DNA of 5,807 nucleotides from Streptosporangiaceae bacterium (lineage in GTDB: Bacteria > Actinomycetota > Actinomycetes > Streptosporangiales > Streptosporangiaceae). Of the stretch, positions 1-5,451 are shown piece after piece (within the stretch, counting starts at the first letter, position 1; the number at the start of each line of letters is the position of its first letter). The stretch is taken from positions 1 through 5,807 of the forward strand of contig JASIGS010000703.1 of the NCBI GenBank assembly GCA_030052355.1, read 5' to 3'. Below the pieces are notes generated by a model that worked only from the letters and a program-made list of their open reading frames with translations, was not told the DNA's origin and did not search any database. Position numbers and translations under genes: made by a program.

Positions 1-369
1 GTGGCGGACCGGGCGTGCGAGGGCAACCTGCCAGCCGCGCTCGAGCAGCTCCGCTGGGCCCTGGCGACCGGCACCTCGCCGGTGCTGGTCACCAGCGCGC
101 TGGCGCAAGGACTGCGCACCCTGGGTCTGGTCGGCTCGATCGGCCGCGGCCTCACCGCCAACGCCGCCGCGTCCGAGCTCGGCCTGCCGCCCTGGAAAGT
201 CGACAGGGCACGGCAGCAGCTGAACGGCTGGACCGCGGAGGGCCTGGCGGCCGCGCACGCCGCCGTGGCCGAGGCTGACGTCCAGGTCAAGGGCGAGGCG
301 GTCAGCGCCGGCTACGCCCTCGAGCGCGCCATCACCACGATCGTGGCGTGCCGCCAAGGGTCCAGCTAA
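1..369 (+). CDS. holA: DNA polymerase III subunit delta, C-terminal part (partial at window edge)
   Basis: This is the 3' end of the gene for the delta subunit of the clamp loader, which opens the beta sliding clamp and loads it on DNA during replication. The visible 122 residues match the C-terminal helical collar domain. The segment PPWKVDRARQQL followed by GW and an EGLAAA helix is typical of actinobacterial HolA, as is the late YALERAI helix. The family is usually a little over 300 residues, so about two thirds of the protein lies left of the window. The GTG at base 1 is only an in-frame codon at the edge and should not be read as the true start. The TAA stop is at 367-369. The delta identity rests on recalled family sequence and on the neighbouring rpsT and lepA, which commonly accompany holA in this phylum. 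Confidence 0.88.
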   Translation: MADRACEGNLPAALEQLRWALATGTSPVLVTSALAQGLRTLGLVGSIGRGLTANAAASELGLPPWKVDRARQQLNGWTAEGLAAAHAAVAEADVQVKGEAVSAGYALERAITTIVACRQGSS

Positions 370-390
370 GGCGCCTTTCGGCGAGCAATC

Positions 391-409
391 GGGGCCTCGC
401 AACGGCCCG
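391..409 (+). terminator. Possible holA terminator hairpin
   Basis: A 5-bp GGGCC/GGCCC stem (392-396 with 404-408) encloses a 7-base loop, 22 bases after the holA stop. A smaller CGCC-TTTC-GGCG hairpin lies just before it. There is no T-tract; actinobacterial terminators often lack one, so this is weak support only. Confidence 0.3.
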
Positions 410-456
410 AGGTGGACCACAGCCCGTGAGCCGCCCGGCCCCGCGCCGCGCGCGTG

Positions 457-485
457 TTGCAGCCTCTTCGTGACTCACCTACGCT
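457..485 (+). promoter_or_regulatory. Promoter of the winged-helix regulator gene
   Basis: A -35 box TTGCAG (457-462) is followed by a spacer of exactly 17 bases (463-479) and a -10 box TACGCT (480-485), which fits the TAnnnT pattern of actinobacterial housekeeping promoters. The predicted transcript would begin near 492, giving a leader of about 27 bases that contains the ribosome binding site GAGAAGG (508-514), four bases before the ATG at 519. The call is by eye from spacing and consensus. Confidence 0.55.
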
Positions 486-494
486 AGGTCGTAG
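479..494. promoter_or_regulatory. Inverted repeat over the -10 box, candidate operator
   Basis: CTACG (479-483) and CGTAG (490-494) are perfect 5-bp arms around the 6-base centre CTAGGT. The repeat covers the -10 box and the predicted transcription start of the downstream regulator gene, which is where a repressor would block initiation. Autoregulation by the encoded protein is the simplest inference; the arms are short and chance cannot be excluded. Confidence 0.35.
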
Positions 495-518
495 TTACGG
501 AGAAACAGAGAAGGCGGC

Positions 519-1109
519 ATGACCGACAGGCTCGACGAACTGGAGCGACGGGTCGCACGGCTGGAGAGCCGGATCGATGGCGGAGCCGCGGCGCGGCGTA
601 CGACGCGGGATGCGGCGCCATTGAGGGCGGTGCTTTATGGCTGGCGCCATGAGGCCGAGGAACAGTCCCTGCCCGGAACCGTGGGTTACCTGGGGGCCGC
701 GTACATAGCTGGCCGCGAATCCTCCTGGGCCCGGCAGCACTCGCTAGCAGAGCTGTTGCCGGCCGACTGGAGCCCGGCGGTCGGGATCCTGGAGTCCCTC
801 GCTAGCCGGCCGCGCCTCGCGCTGCTGCGGACACTCTTGCAGGAAGGCAAGCGCACCAGCGCCGAGCTTCAGGAGGCCCTCGGCAGGGACCAGGAGGAGA
901 CGACCAGCGGGCAGCTCTACCACCATCTGCGGGCTCTGCAGGCGGCCAGGCTGATCATGCAGCGGCGGCGCGGCGAGTACGTGATCGCGCCCCAGGGCGT
1001 GATCACGGTCCTCACCATCCTCGCGGTGGCGCTCGGCCTCGCCACCGACCCTCCGATCGGCTCCACTCCGGCGCTGCCGGACGCTAGCGCCGCTGAGAGT
1101 GCAGAGTAG
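519..1109 (+). CDS. Winged-helix (ArsR-like) transcriptional regulator
   Basis: This is a 196-residue protein with an ArsR-type winged-helix DNA-binding domain. Residues 3-19 form a short amphipathic coiled coil rich in E, R and L that could mediate dimerisation. Residues 50-70 (containing [13 protein letters not shown]) form a small hydrophobic segment of unknown role. Residues 86-160 hold the winged helix: an [18 protein letters not shown] helix, the SAELQEALG helix-turn-helix element, a recognition helix around [13 protein letters not shown], and the wing RRRGEYVI. Residues 160-175 are hydrophobic ([15 protein letters not shown]), probably a packing helix rather than a membrane anchor; the tail is A/S/P-rich. 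There is no CxC-type metal site of classical ArsR, so the signal is unknown. The ATG at 519 is supported by GAGAAGG at 508-514. The 3' end overlaps the convergent ABC-F gene by 26 bp, so transcription of one could affect the other. Confidence 0.75.
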   Translation: MTDRLDELERRVARLESRIDGGAAARRTTRDAAPLRAVLYGWRHEAEEQSLPGTVGYLGAAYIAGRESSWARQHSLAELLPADWSPAVGILESLASRPRLALLRTLLQEGKRTSAELQEALGRDQEETTSGQLYHHLRALQAARLIMQRRRGEYVIAPQGVITVLTILAVALGLATDPPIGSTPALPDASAAESAE

Positions 1110-2733
1110 TCACGTCGATCGTCTGAGTCACTGGAACCGCACTGGCCAGGCGGCGGTCGTGCGTCACGAGCACGAGCGTCCGGGAAAAGCCCTGGAGCGC
1201 GTCCTCGAGCTGCTCGATGGCCTCTATGTCCAGGTGGTTGGTCGGCTCGTCCAGGACCAGGAAGTTGACACCCCTGGCCTGCAGCAGGGCCAGGCCCGCC
1301 CGGGTCCGCTCGCCGGGAGACAGCGCGCCGGACGGCCGGAGCGCGGCGTCGCCGGGCAGCCTGAACTTGGCCAGCAGCGTTCGCGCCTGCTCCTCGCTGA
1401 GCCCGGCGGCCGACCTGACGACGTCGACGACGCGCGAGCTCGTCGCGAACTCGCGCCGGGTCTGGTCCAGTTCGCCGAACACGACCCCGGGCCCGGCATA
1501 GCGCGTGCCTGCCTCCAGCGGAGCCCGGCCCACCAGCGCGTCGACCAAAGTCGTCTTGCCTGAGCCGTTCGGCCCGGTGATCCGGATCCGGTCCGCCGGG
1601 CCGATCGTCAGGTCGACCGGGCCGAGCGTCACCTCGCCGCGGCTGATTACGGCGCCGGTCAGCGCGACTGCGATGTCGCCGGCTCTCCTGGCCTCCGCGA
1701 TCTCCAGCCTGAGCTGCCACGGCTCACGGAGTTCGTCGGGCGCGGCCGCATCCAGCCGGGCAATCGCGCGGTCCATCCTGGCGGCCTTCCCCGCGCTGTT
1801 CTGGGCGCCGGCGACGCGGGCCGCGCGGATGTTCTTGTCGGGTTCCGACTGCCGAGCCCGTGCGCTGCCGGCCCGCTGCTCGCCGGACCGGGCCCACTGC
1901 CGCTGGCGCCGCGCGACCTCGGTGAGCTTGTCCCGCTCAGACTCATAGGCGGAGTAAGCATCGACCGCGCGCCGTCTGGCCAGCTCACGCTCGGCGACGT
2001 AGGCGTCCCAGCCGCCCGCATACACCGAGGTATGCCGGGTGAACTCGTCCAGTTCTACGATCTGGCTGGCGACCGCGGCAAGCAGCGCCCGGTCGTGGCT
2101 GACCAGGGCTACCCCTGCACCGGTGCGCCGCAGGTGAGCCTCGAGCAGGGCAAGGCCCGCGTCGTCCAGGTCGTTGGTCGGCTCGTCGAGCAGGAGTATG
2201 TCGGGCTGGGCCAGCAGAATCACGGCGAGCCCGAGCCGCGCCTTCTGGCCGCCGGACAGGTCGGTGGCGTTCCCCGTCAAGAGGGCCGGGTCAAGCCCAA
2301 GCTGCGCGGTTACCTCGGCCATGCGCTCCGGCAGGTCGGCCCCGCCGAGCGCAAGCCAGCGCTCGAGCGCCGCGTCGTACGCGTCGTCAGCGCGGGCGGC
2401 GCCGCGGGTAAGCGCCTGCGTCGCGGCGTCCAGGTCCTGCTGGGCGGCGGCGACCTGCGTGCGCCTGGCGAGGAGGCCGGCCAGTGACTCGCCGGGCCGG
2501 ATGTCGGGCTCCTGCGCCAGCCGGAGCACGGTGGTCGTCGCCGGTGACCTGGTGATGGTGCCCGAGTCCGGCTCTAGCTCGCCGGCCAGGATCTTGAGCA
2601 GCGTGGACTTGCCGACTCCGTTCGGGGCGACGATCCCGGTCCGGTCGCCGGTGCCGATGGACAGGCTCACGCCGTCCAGCACGACGAGGCTGCCGAAAGC
2701 AACGCTGACGTTGGTGGCTGTCAGCCTGGACAT
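1084..2733 (-). CDS. ABC-F family ATPase (ribosome-associated type), 549 aa
   Basis: This cytosolic protein has two ABC domains in one chain and no membrane segments, which is the ABC-F architecture. Family members bind the ribosomal E site and act as translation factors or protect the ribosome from antibiotics. Domain 1 has Walker [10 protein letters not shown] (36-44), signature LSGGQ (159-163), Walker B ending in DEPTNDLD (183-190) and H-loop H213. Domain 2 has Walker [10 protein letters not shown] (387-395), a divergent signature LSPGE (471-475), DEPTNHLD (495-502) and H525. Between them, residues about 250-340 are a charged, Arg/Lys-rich helical linker, the part that reaches the peptidyl-transferase region in known members. 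There is no long C-terminal extension. The ATG at 2733 is preferred over the GTG at 2751 because GGGAG lies six bases before it. The gene follows rpsT on the same strand. Whether it confers resistance or has a housekeeping role cannot be told from sequence alone. Confidence 0.9.
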   Translation of the reverse strand: MSRLTATNVSVAFGSLVVLDGVSLSIGTGDRTGIVAPNGVGKSTLLKILAGELEPDSGTITRSPATTTVLRLAQEPDIRPGESLAGLLARRTQVAAAQQDLDAATQALTRGAARADDAYDAALERWLALGGADLPERMAEVTAQLGLDPALLTGNATDLSGGQKARLGLAVILLAQPDILLLDEPTNDLDDAGLALLEAHLRRTGAGVALVSHDRALLAAVASQIVELDEFTRHTSVYAGGWDAYVAERELARRRAVDAYSAYESERDKLTEVARRQRQWARSGEQRAGSARARQSEPDKNIRAARVAGAQNSAGKAARMDRAIARLDAAAPDELREPWQLRLEIAEARRAGDIAVALTGAVISRGEVTLGPVDLTIGPADRIRITGPNGSGKTTLVDALVGRAPLEAGTRYAGPGVVFGELDQTRREFATSSRVVDVVRSAAGLSEEQARTLLAKFRLPGDAALRPSGALSPGERTRAGLALLQARGVNFLVLDEPTNHLDIEAIEQLEDALQGFSRTLVLVTHDRRLASAVPVTQTIDVTTLHSQRR

Positions 2734-2739
2734 CGAAGT

Positions 2740-2744
2740 CTCCC
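2740..2744 (-). promoter_or_regulatory. Ribosome binding site fixing the ABC-F start
   Basis: GGGAG on the minus strand, six bases before the ATG at 2733-2731. It lies inside the longer reading frame that begins with GTG at 2751 and so argues for the shorter protein. Confidence 0.6.
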
Positions 2745-2751
2745 AGATCAC

Positions 2752-2770
2752 GGCCGGGCGTCAGCCGGCC
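2752..2770 (-). promoter_or_regulatory. Hairpin in the ABC-F leader, overlapping a three-codon ORF
   Basis: A perfect 6-bp stem GGCCGG/CCGGCC (2752-2757 with 2765-2770) encloses a 7-base loop and ends seven bases before the GGGAG ribosome binding site. On the minus strand a tiny ORF (Met-Ala-Gly-stop, 2772-2761) runs through it. Leader attenuation is known for some resistance ABC-F genes, but no good ribosome binding site precedes this mini-ORF, so a regulatory role is speculative. Confidence 0.3.
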
Positions 2771-2816
2771 ATGCGTCGTGCCCAGGGGGACGCGGAGGCG
2801 GGGGGCTCAAGCCTGG

Positions 2817-2835
2817 CCGGCGAGCCCGCCGCCGG
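2817..2835 (-). terminator. Hairpin after rpsT, possible terminator or attenuator
   Basis: A perfect 6-bp stem CCGGCG/CGCCGG (2817-2822 with 2830-2835) with a 7-base loop begins about 11 bases after the rpsT stop. No T-tract follows. It could end most rpsT transcripts, leaving partial read-through into the ABC-F gene. Confidence 0.35.
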
Positions 2836-2846
2836 ATCTGCGAGAC

Positions 2847-3116
2847 CTAGGCGCTCTTGATCTCTGCTGCCCGCTTGGCGATAGCCGACTTGCGGTTCGC
2901 AGCCTGGTTCTTGTGGATGACGCCCTTGCTAACCGCCTTGTCCAGCTTGATGGACGCGGCTCGCATCGCGGCGTCCGCGGCCTCGACGTTCCCGGCGTCG
3001 GCGGCTGCGCGGAACTTGCGCACGGACGTCTTCAGCTCGGACTTGACCGCCTTGTTGCGGATCCGAGCCTTCTCGTTCTGCTTGTTGCGCTTGATCTGGG
3101 ACTTGATGTTTGCCAC
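2847..3116 (-). CDS. rpsT: 30S ribosomal protein S20
   Basis: S20 is a small primary-binding protein of the 30S subunit that contacts 16S rRNA through long basic helices. The 89-residue product has the family start [20 protein letters not shown], a basic first helix, a central Ala-rich helix (about 30-60) and the conserved [18 protein letters not shown] segment (65-82). The length is normal for the family. The start is GTG at 3116-3114, with GAGG (3127-3124) seven bases upstream. It is leftward, with the ABC-F gene 113 bases downstream on the same strand. The 172-base gap upstream (3117-3288) must hold its promoter. No convincing -35/-10 pair was found there; a short GC hairpin (CCCC-GGC-GGGG, 3160-3170) lies in that leader. 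Confidence 0.97.
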   Translation of the reverse strand: MANIKSQIKRNKQNEKARIRNKAVKSELKTSVRKFRAAADAGNVEAADAAMRAASIKLDKAVSKGVIHKNQAANRKSAIAKRAAEIKSA

Positions 3117-3288
3117 GCGAATGCCTCGCTAGGGTCCTGGTCTAGGTAGGTCTGCTGGTCCCCGGCGGGGCCGGATCAGCGGGTCACGGTGTCGCGCCCC
3201 GGCATGCAAACTCAGGGCTGCAGGCAGCCAGAGAGAAAGGATAGCCGAGATCGCGCTCCTGCCTCAAACCGAAGACCGCGCCAGCGCG

Positions 3289-3876
3289 TCAGACGGAGTG
3301 GCGCAGCCTTAACGCCCCGTCCGAGGCGGCGACGGCTGCGATCGCCCGCCGGGTCCAGTCGAGGCTGGCCCGGTGGAGGGCTATGCCGTGTTCGAGGGCG
3401 AGCGGCCCGTGCAGCCCGCCGGGCTCCAGCGCAGCCGTGAACCGCTCGATGGCGGCCAGCAGGTCGGCGAGCGCCGATTGCAGGCCGGACAGGAACTCAA
3501 GTACCTCATCTCTCGGCAGCTGCCGTTCCATCATCACGAAGCGCATCATGTGCATGCCGAGGTCCTGAGACACGGTGGCAGGGTTGACGGGCTCGCGGAT
3601 CCAGGCCGCGTGGACCGCACGGCCCATCGCCGTGACCTGGTAGACGTGCCGCCGTCGGCGGGTGACGCCGCGCTGGTCGGCATCCGGCGGTACCTGCTGC
3701 AGCAGGCCGTGCCGCTCGAGCCGCCGCAGCGCTGGATAGAGCGCGCCTGAGCTTGGCTGGTACACGCTCGATGGAGTGGTCGCGAAGTGCCGCTTCAGGT
3801 CGTAGCCAGACCTGGGCGTGGCCGCGATCAGAGCTATCAGCACCTGCTCGAAGCCCGTCAGCCTGGTCTGCGTCAT
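3289..3876 (-). CDS. PadR-family transcriptional regulator
   Basis: PadR proteins are dimeric winged-helix repressors, commonly set beside export or detoxification genes and released by small-molecule binding. In the 195-residue form, residues 6-85 are the PadR winged helix: TGFEQVLIALIAATPRSGYDLKR, then the signature GALYPALRRLERHGLL (44-59), then a basic wing with RRRRHVYQVTAMGR. Residues about 95-180 form the helical C-terminal dimerisation region. The preferred start is ATG 3876-3874. An in-frame GTG at 3921 would add 15 residues (MAAQRAPVQP...), but these are not PadR-like; neither start has a strong ribosome binding site. The gene is divergent from the 104-residue protein and the ABC fragment, with a perfect palindrome between them, so it most probably represses both directions. 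The effector is unknown. Confidence 0.88.
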   Translation of the reverse strand: MTQTRLTGFEQVLIALIAATPRSGYDLKRHFATTPSSVYQPSSGALYPALRRLERHGLLQQVPPDADQRGVTRRRRHVYQVTAMGRAVHAAWIREPVNPATVSQDLGMHMMRFVMMERQLPRDEVLEFLSGLQSALADLLAAIERFTAALEPGGLHGPLALEHGIALHRASLDWTRRAIAAVAASDGALRLRHSV

Positions 3877-3887
3877 GCCCTGCAAGC

Positions 3888-3932
3888 TTAGAGGTTGGAC
3901 TGGTGCGCGTTGGGCTGCCACTTGTCGCTCAT
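3888..3932 (-). other. Possible 14-codon leader ORF ahead of padR
   Basis: An ATG at 3932-3930 opens a 14-residue frame (MSDKWQPNAHQSNL) ending in TAA, 11 bases before the padR ATG at 3876. It is out of frame with padR. AAGAG directly abuts the ATG, which is poor spacing for a ribosome binding site. It could be a leader peptide with translational coupling or simply chance; note that it overlaps the alternative GTG start. Confidence 0.2.
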
Positions 3933-3935
3933 CTC

Positions 3936-3964
3936 TTGCCCTAGGTCGAATCGACCTATAGCCT
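3936..3964 (+). promoter_or_regulatory. Rightward promoter of the small-protein/ABC operon
   Basis: A -35 box TTGCCC (3936-3941) and a -10 box TAGCCT (3959-3964) are separated by 17 bases. The predicted start is near 3971, giving a leader of about 64 bases to the ATG at 4035. The spacer is wholly palindromic (the operator), which supports tight repression. Confidence 0.55.
3942..3958. promoter_or_regulatory. Perfect 17-bp palindrome, probable PadR operator
   Basis: TAGGTCGA (3942-3949), a single central A (3950) and TCGACCTA (3951-3958) form a perfect inverted repeat in the divergent padR/export-gene region. It occupies exactly the spacer between the -35 and -10 boxes of the rightward promoter. 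It also abuts a TAGGCT box (3965-3960) that could be the padR -10, so one bound dimer would block both transcripts. Binding by the adjacent PadR protein is inferred from position and symmetry. Confidence 0.65.
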
Positions 3965-4023
3965 AAGCCACGCCGACTGCGCGTACTGCGCCAAGTGCGT
4001 GCTCCGCTCGTACGTACTCCGCT

Positions 4024-4030
4024 GGGGAGG
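4024..4030 (+). promoter_or_regulatory. Strong ribosome binding site fixing the small-gene start
   Basis: GGGGAGG lies four bases before the ATG at 4035 and sits inside the longer frame that begins with GTG at 3999. It decides for the shorter, 104-residue product. Confidence 0.65.
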
Positions 4031-4034
4031 CGGC

Positions 4035-4349
4035 ATGCCGCAGGTCAAGGTTCGGGGCCGGGGGATAACGGCCGAGAAAACGGCCACCGTGATCCGCGAC
4101 GCTCTCGGCGCCGGCGTCAAAGTGACTACTTCGGGTGACCGCGAGATCGAGGTCGAGCGCAACTGGTTCGTGCGGGCCAAGGTCAGAATCGACGAGGATT
4201 CAGCCGGCACCATGTTCACGGTGCGCGGAAGCGGGCCGCCGACGCCCCTCGGGTTGCTTGTGATGAGGCCACTAAACAATTCGGGCATTGCCAAGCAGGT
4301 GGCGACGGCGATCGAGCAGCATGACGGCTTCCGCGACGGGAATGGCTGA
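4035..4349 (+). CDS. Hypothetical 104-aa protein, first gene of the PadR-controlled operon
   Basis: I do not recognise this family. The product is a small soluble protein with no signal peptide, Cys residues or clear membrane segment. Its pattern suggests an alpha/beta fold: a basic strand VKVRGRG (4-10), a helix AEKTATVIRDALG (13-25), strands VKVTTSG, REIEVERNWFVRAKVRID (28-53) and GTMFTVRG (58-65), a Pro/Gly turn with LGLLVMRPL (72-80), and a last helix IAKQVATAIEQH (85-96). The frame is convincing because it has a strong ribosome binding site, codon use with G/C-rich third positions, and overlap with the following ABC gene. It is the first gene after an operator-controlled promoter, so it is probably induced together with the exporter. 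It may be an accessory or substrate-binding protein of the export system, but that is only a guess from position. Confidence 0.7.
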   Translation: MPQVKVRGRGITAEKTATVIRDALGAGVKVTTSGDREIEVERNWFVRAKVRIDEDSAGTMFTVRGSGPPTPLGLLVMRPLNNSGIAKQVATAIEQHDGFRDGNG

Positions 4350-4776
4350 TCCCGGTCCCCTCGCGGCGGGACCGGGGGTTCGGACGACGGGCCGGCAGCC
4401 CGACGCCGCTGAGACCGTTGCCACCCGGGGCGGCAGCGCGCCGGCGATCACGGTGCGGGGCTTGCGCAAGAGCTACCGGAGCTTCGAGGCGGTGCGCGGC
4501 ATCGACCTGGACGTGGCCCGGGGAGAGATCCTGGCGTTCCTCGGCCCCAACGGCGCGGGCAAGACCACGACCGTGGAGATACTCGAAGGCTTCAGGACAA
4601 GGTCGGCCGGCGAGGTCAAGGTGCTGGGCGTCGACCCTGCGGGGCTGGGGTCGACGCTGCGATCCCGGGTTGGGGTCGTGCCGCAGGAGTCCTCGCCTGG
4701 CTGCCGAGCAAGGGCTGAACCTGGCACGGCTACAGCGAGCCGGGGGGAGCCACCCATTCGGCCGGCTGCCCGGTAA
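4321..4776 (+). pseudogene. Truncated ABC exporter ATPase (DrrA/CcmA type), C-terminal half missing
   Basis: An intact ATPase would drive an ABC-2 type exporter from the cytoplasmic face. In the 151-residue frame, residues 1-40 are a Gly/Ala-rich leader and residues 43-125 are the N-terminal half of an ABC domain: GLRKSYRSFEAVRGIDL with the A-loop Tyr (52), Walker A GPNGAGKTT (75-83), EILEGF, then VGVVPQES with the Q-loop Gln (122). Similarity ends at about 4693. The remaining residues are Arg/Pro-rich and unlike the family; signature, Walker B and H-loop are absent, and no permease gene follows. A normal member has about 300 residues. No other frame restores the domain, so this looks like a deletion and not a frameshift. 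The start is uncertain: ATG 4321 overlaps the upstream gene by 29 bases, and ATG 4342 overlaps it as ATGGCTGA. Both imply translational coupling. The tail runs 47 bases into the opposite-strand vapC. Confidence 0.8.
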
Positions 4777-5149
4777 CTGCGGCGATCCGGTCGTAGTCCG
4801 CGTCGTAGTGCAGCACGGTCGCTCCGCCGAGCTCCGCGGTGGCCGCAATTATCAGGTCGGGCAGCCGGAAATGGCGGTGCTGGCTCGTCGCTGCCAGCAT
4901 TCGGTGCACATCGAGGGCGCGATTCATGGCTTCAGTCGTTACGTCGATCCAGCGCTGACCGTGCAGCGCACCCCAGAGGACCTCGTACCCGTCTGGGTCG
5001 GGTGCGTTGTCGAGGAACTCGAGGGCCGTCATCTGACACGCTGCGAGCCTTCCCTCCATGAGCAGGTCGGTGAACCGCTGTCGTACGGGCTCGTGCTTCG
5101 CCCGGAGCACGTAGACGGAGGTGTCGGCGAGATACACGGCGCCTGCCAT
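4730..5149 (-). CDS. vapC: VapC-family PIN-domain toxin ribonuclease
   Basis: VapC toxins are Mg-dependent ribonucleases that cut tRNA or rRNA and stop growth when the antitoxin is lost. This 139-residue protein is a full PIN domain with all expected acidic residues: D9 in LADTSVY, E44 in TALEFLDNA, D98 in LPDLIIAATAE, and D116 with D118/D120 in HYDADYDRIA. The end QPAEWVAPPGSL is the usual C-terminus of actinobacterial VapC, so the gene is complete. The ATG (5149-5147) shares one base with the stop of the antitoxin gene (TGATG), which ensures coupled translation. Its 3' end lies next to the point where the rightward ABC gene breaks off. The cleavage target cannot be inferred from the sequence. 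Confidence 0.9.
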   Translation of the reverse strand: MAGAVYLADTSVYVLRAKHEPVRQRFTDLLMEGRLAACQMTALEFLDNAPDPDGYEVLWGALHGQRWIDVTTEAMNRALDVHRMLAATSQHRHFRLPDLIIAATAELGGATVLHYDADYDRIAAVTGQPAEWVAPPGSL

Positions 5150-5403
5150 CAGGCCACACGCCCGTCCCTGGCCGCCTCGGCGAGTTCCGACAGGTCGCGC
5201 CCGCCGCTATAACCGAAGCTTTCGGCGGATCCGGTGTAGTCCATGGCCACGCTGTCGAGCGCCTCGAGGATCTGAGCAGCCTCCGCCCTGACGGCCTGCG
5301 CGCGGAGGGCTTCGTTGATGGTCGCCACTTTGGTGCTCGTTCCGAGCACCTTGCTAGCAGCTGATAGAAGCGCGTCATCGACGTCCACAGTGATGCGTGT
5401 CAT
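5149..5403 (-). CDS. vapB: VapB-family antitoxin (ribbon-helix-helix)
   Basis: This 84-residue protein is the antitoxin that neutralises the adjacent PIN toxin and represses its own operon. Residues 2-8 (TRITVDV) form the DNA-contacting ribbon. Residues 9-38 carry the two helices of the ribbon-helix-helix fold, including DALLSAASKVLG and the conserved TINEALR. Residues 40-84 are the acidic, flexible toxin-binding tail with WG-less YSGGRDLSELAEAARDG. No ribosome binding site precedes the ATG at 5403, but a -10 box ends only seven bases upstream, consistent with a leaderless mRNA. The gene order antitoxin-toxin and the one-base overlap are standard for vapBC. Confidence 0.88.
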   Translation of the reverse strand: MTRITVDVDDALLSAASKVLGTSTKVATINEALRAQAVRAEAAQILEALDSVAMDYTGSAESFGYSGGRDLSELAEAARDGRVA

Positions 5404-5410
5404 AGATCAA

Positions 5411-5416
5411 ATAGTA
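5411..5416 (-). promoter_or_regulatory. -10 box of vapBC, predicting a leaderless transcript
   Basis: TACTAT on the minus strand, with seven bases between it and the vapB ATG, puts the transcription start at or within a base of the start codon. No clear -35 was found at 16-18 bases. Leaderless mRNAs are common in actinobacteria. Confidence 0.5.
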
Positions 5417-5421
5417 CACCA

Positions 5422-5435
5422 AGATCGCGATATCT
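5422..5435. promoter_or_regulatory. Candidate VapBC operator
   Basis: AGAT (5422-5425) and ATCT (5432-5435) flank a centre that contains the palindrome ATCGCGAT (5424-5431) and overlaps GATATC (5429-5434). An additional AGATC copy lies at 5404-5408, by the start codon. The cluster lies upstream of the -10 box, in the usual position for RHH antitoxin binding. Inferred from position and symmetry. Confidence 0.35.
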
Positions 5436-5451
5436 GACGCACCACGTCGGC

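Noticed and set aside
1..3. GTG at base 1 as a true gene start
   Set aside because: The protein lacks the N-terminal two thirds of HolA; the codon is simply in frame at the window edge.
999..1043. Hydrophobic run in the winged-helix regulator as a transmembrane anchor
   Set aside because: Only about 15 residues, directly after the wing and followed by a soluble tail; more likely a packing or dimerisation helix.
917..1720. Long minus-strand open frame rich in Arg, Gly and Pro, across the regulator and ABC-F genes
   Set aside because: It is a third-frame shadow of the ABC-F gene; its composition (Arg/Gly/Pro-rich, no domains) is that of a GC-rich out-of-frame translation.
1505..2860. Several plus-strand open frames opposite the ABC-F gene
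   Set aside because: They lie antisense to a gene with all ABC-F motifs, have no ribosome binding sites and read as Ser/Arg/Ala-rich shadow protein.
512..4037. Identical ten-base start context AGGCGGCATG at 512-521 and 4028-4037
   Set aside because: It is a ribosome binding site plus ATG in a GC-rich genome; coincidence is sufficient.
4693..4729. Short stretch between the ABC break and the vapC stop, examined as a fragment of an insertion sequence or of the missing permease
   Set aside because: It is too short, has no inverted ends or target duplication that I could see, and matches no known protein in any frame.
4418..5212. 264-codon plus-strand frame crossing the ABC remnant and vapBC
   Set aside because: It is out of frame with the ABC domain, then antisense to vapC and vapB; tested as a possible frameshifted continuation of the ABC ATPase, but it has no signature, Walker B or H-loop.
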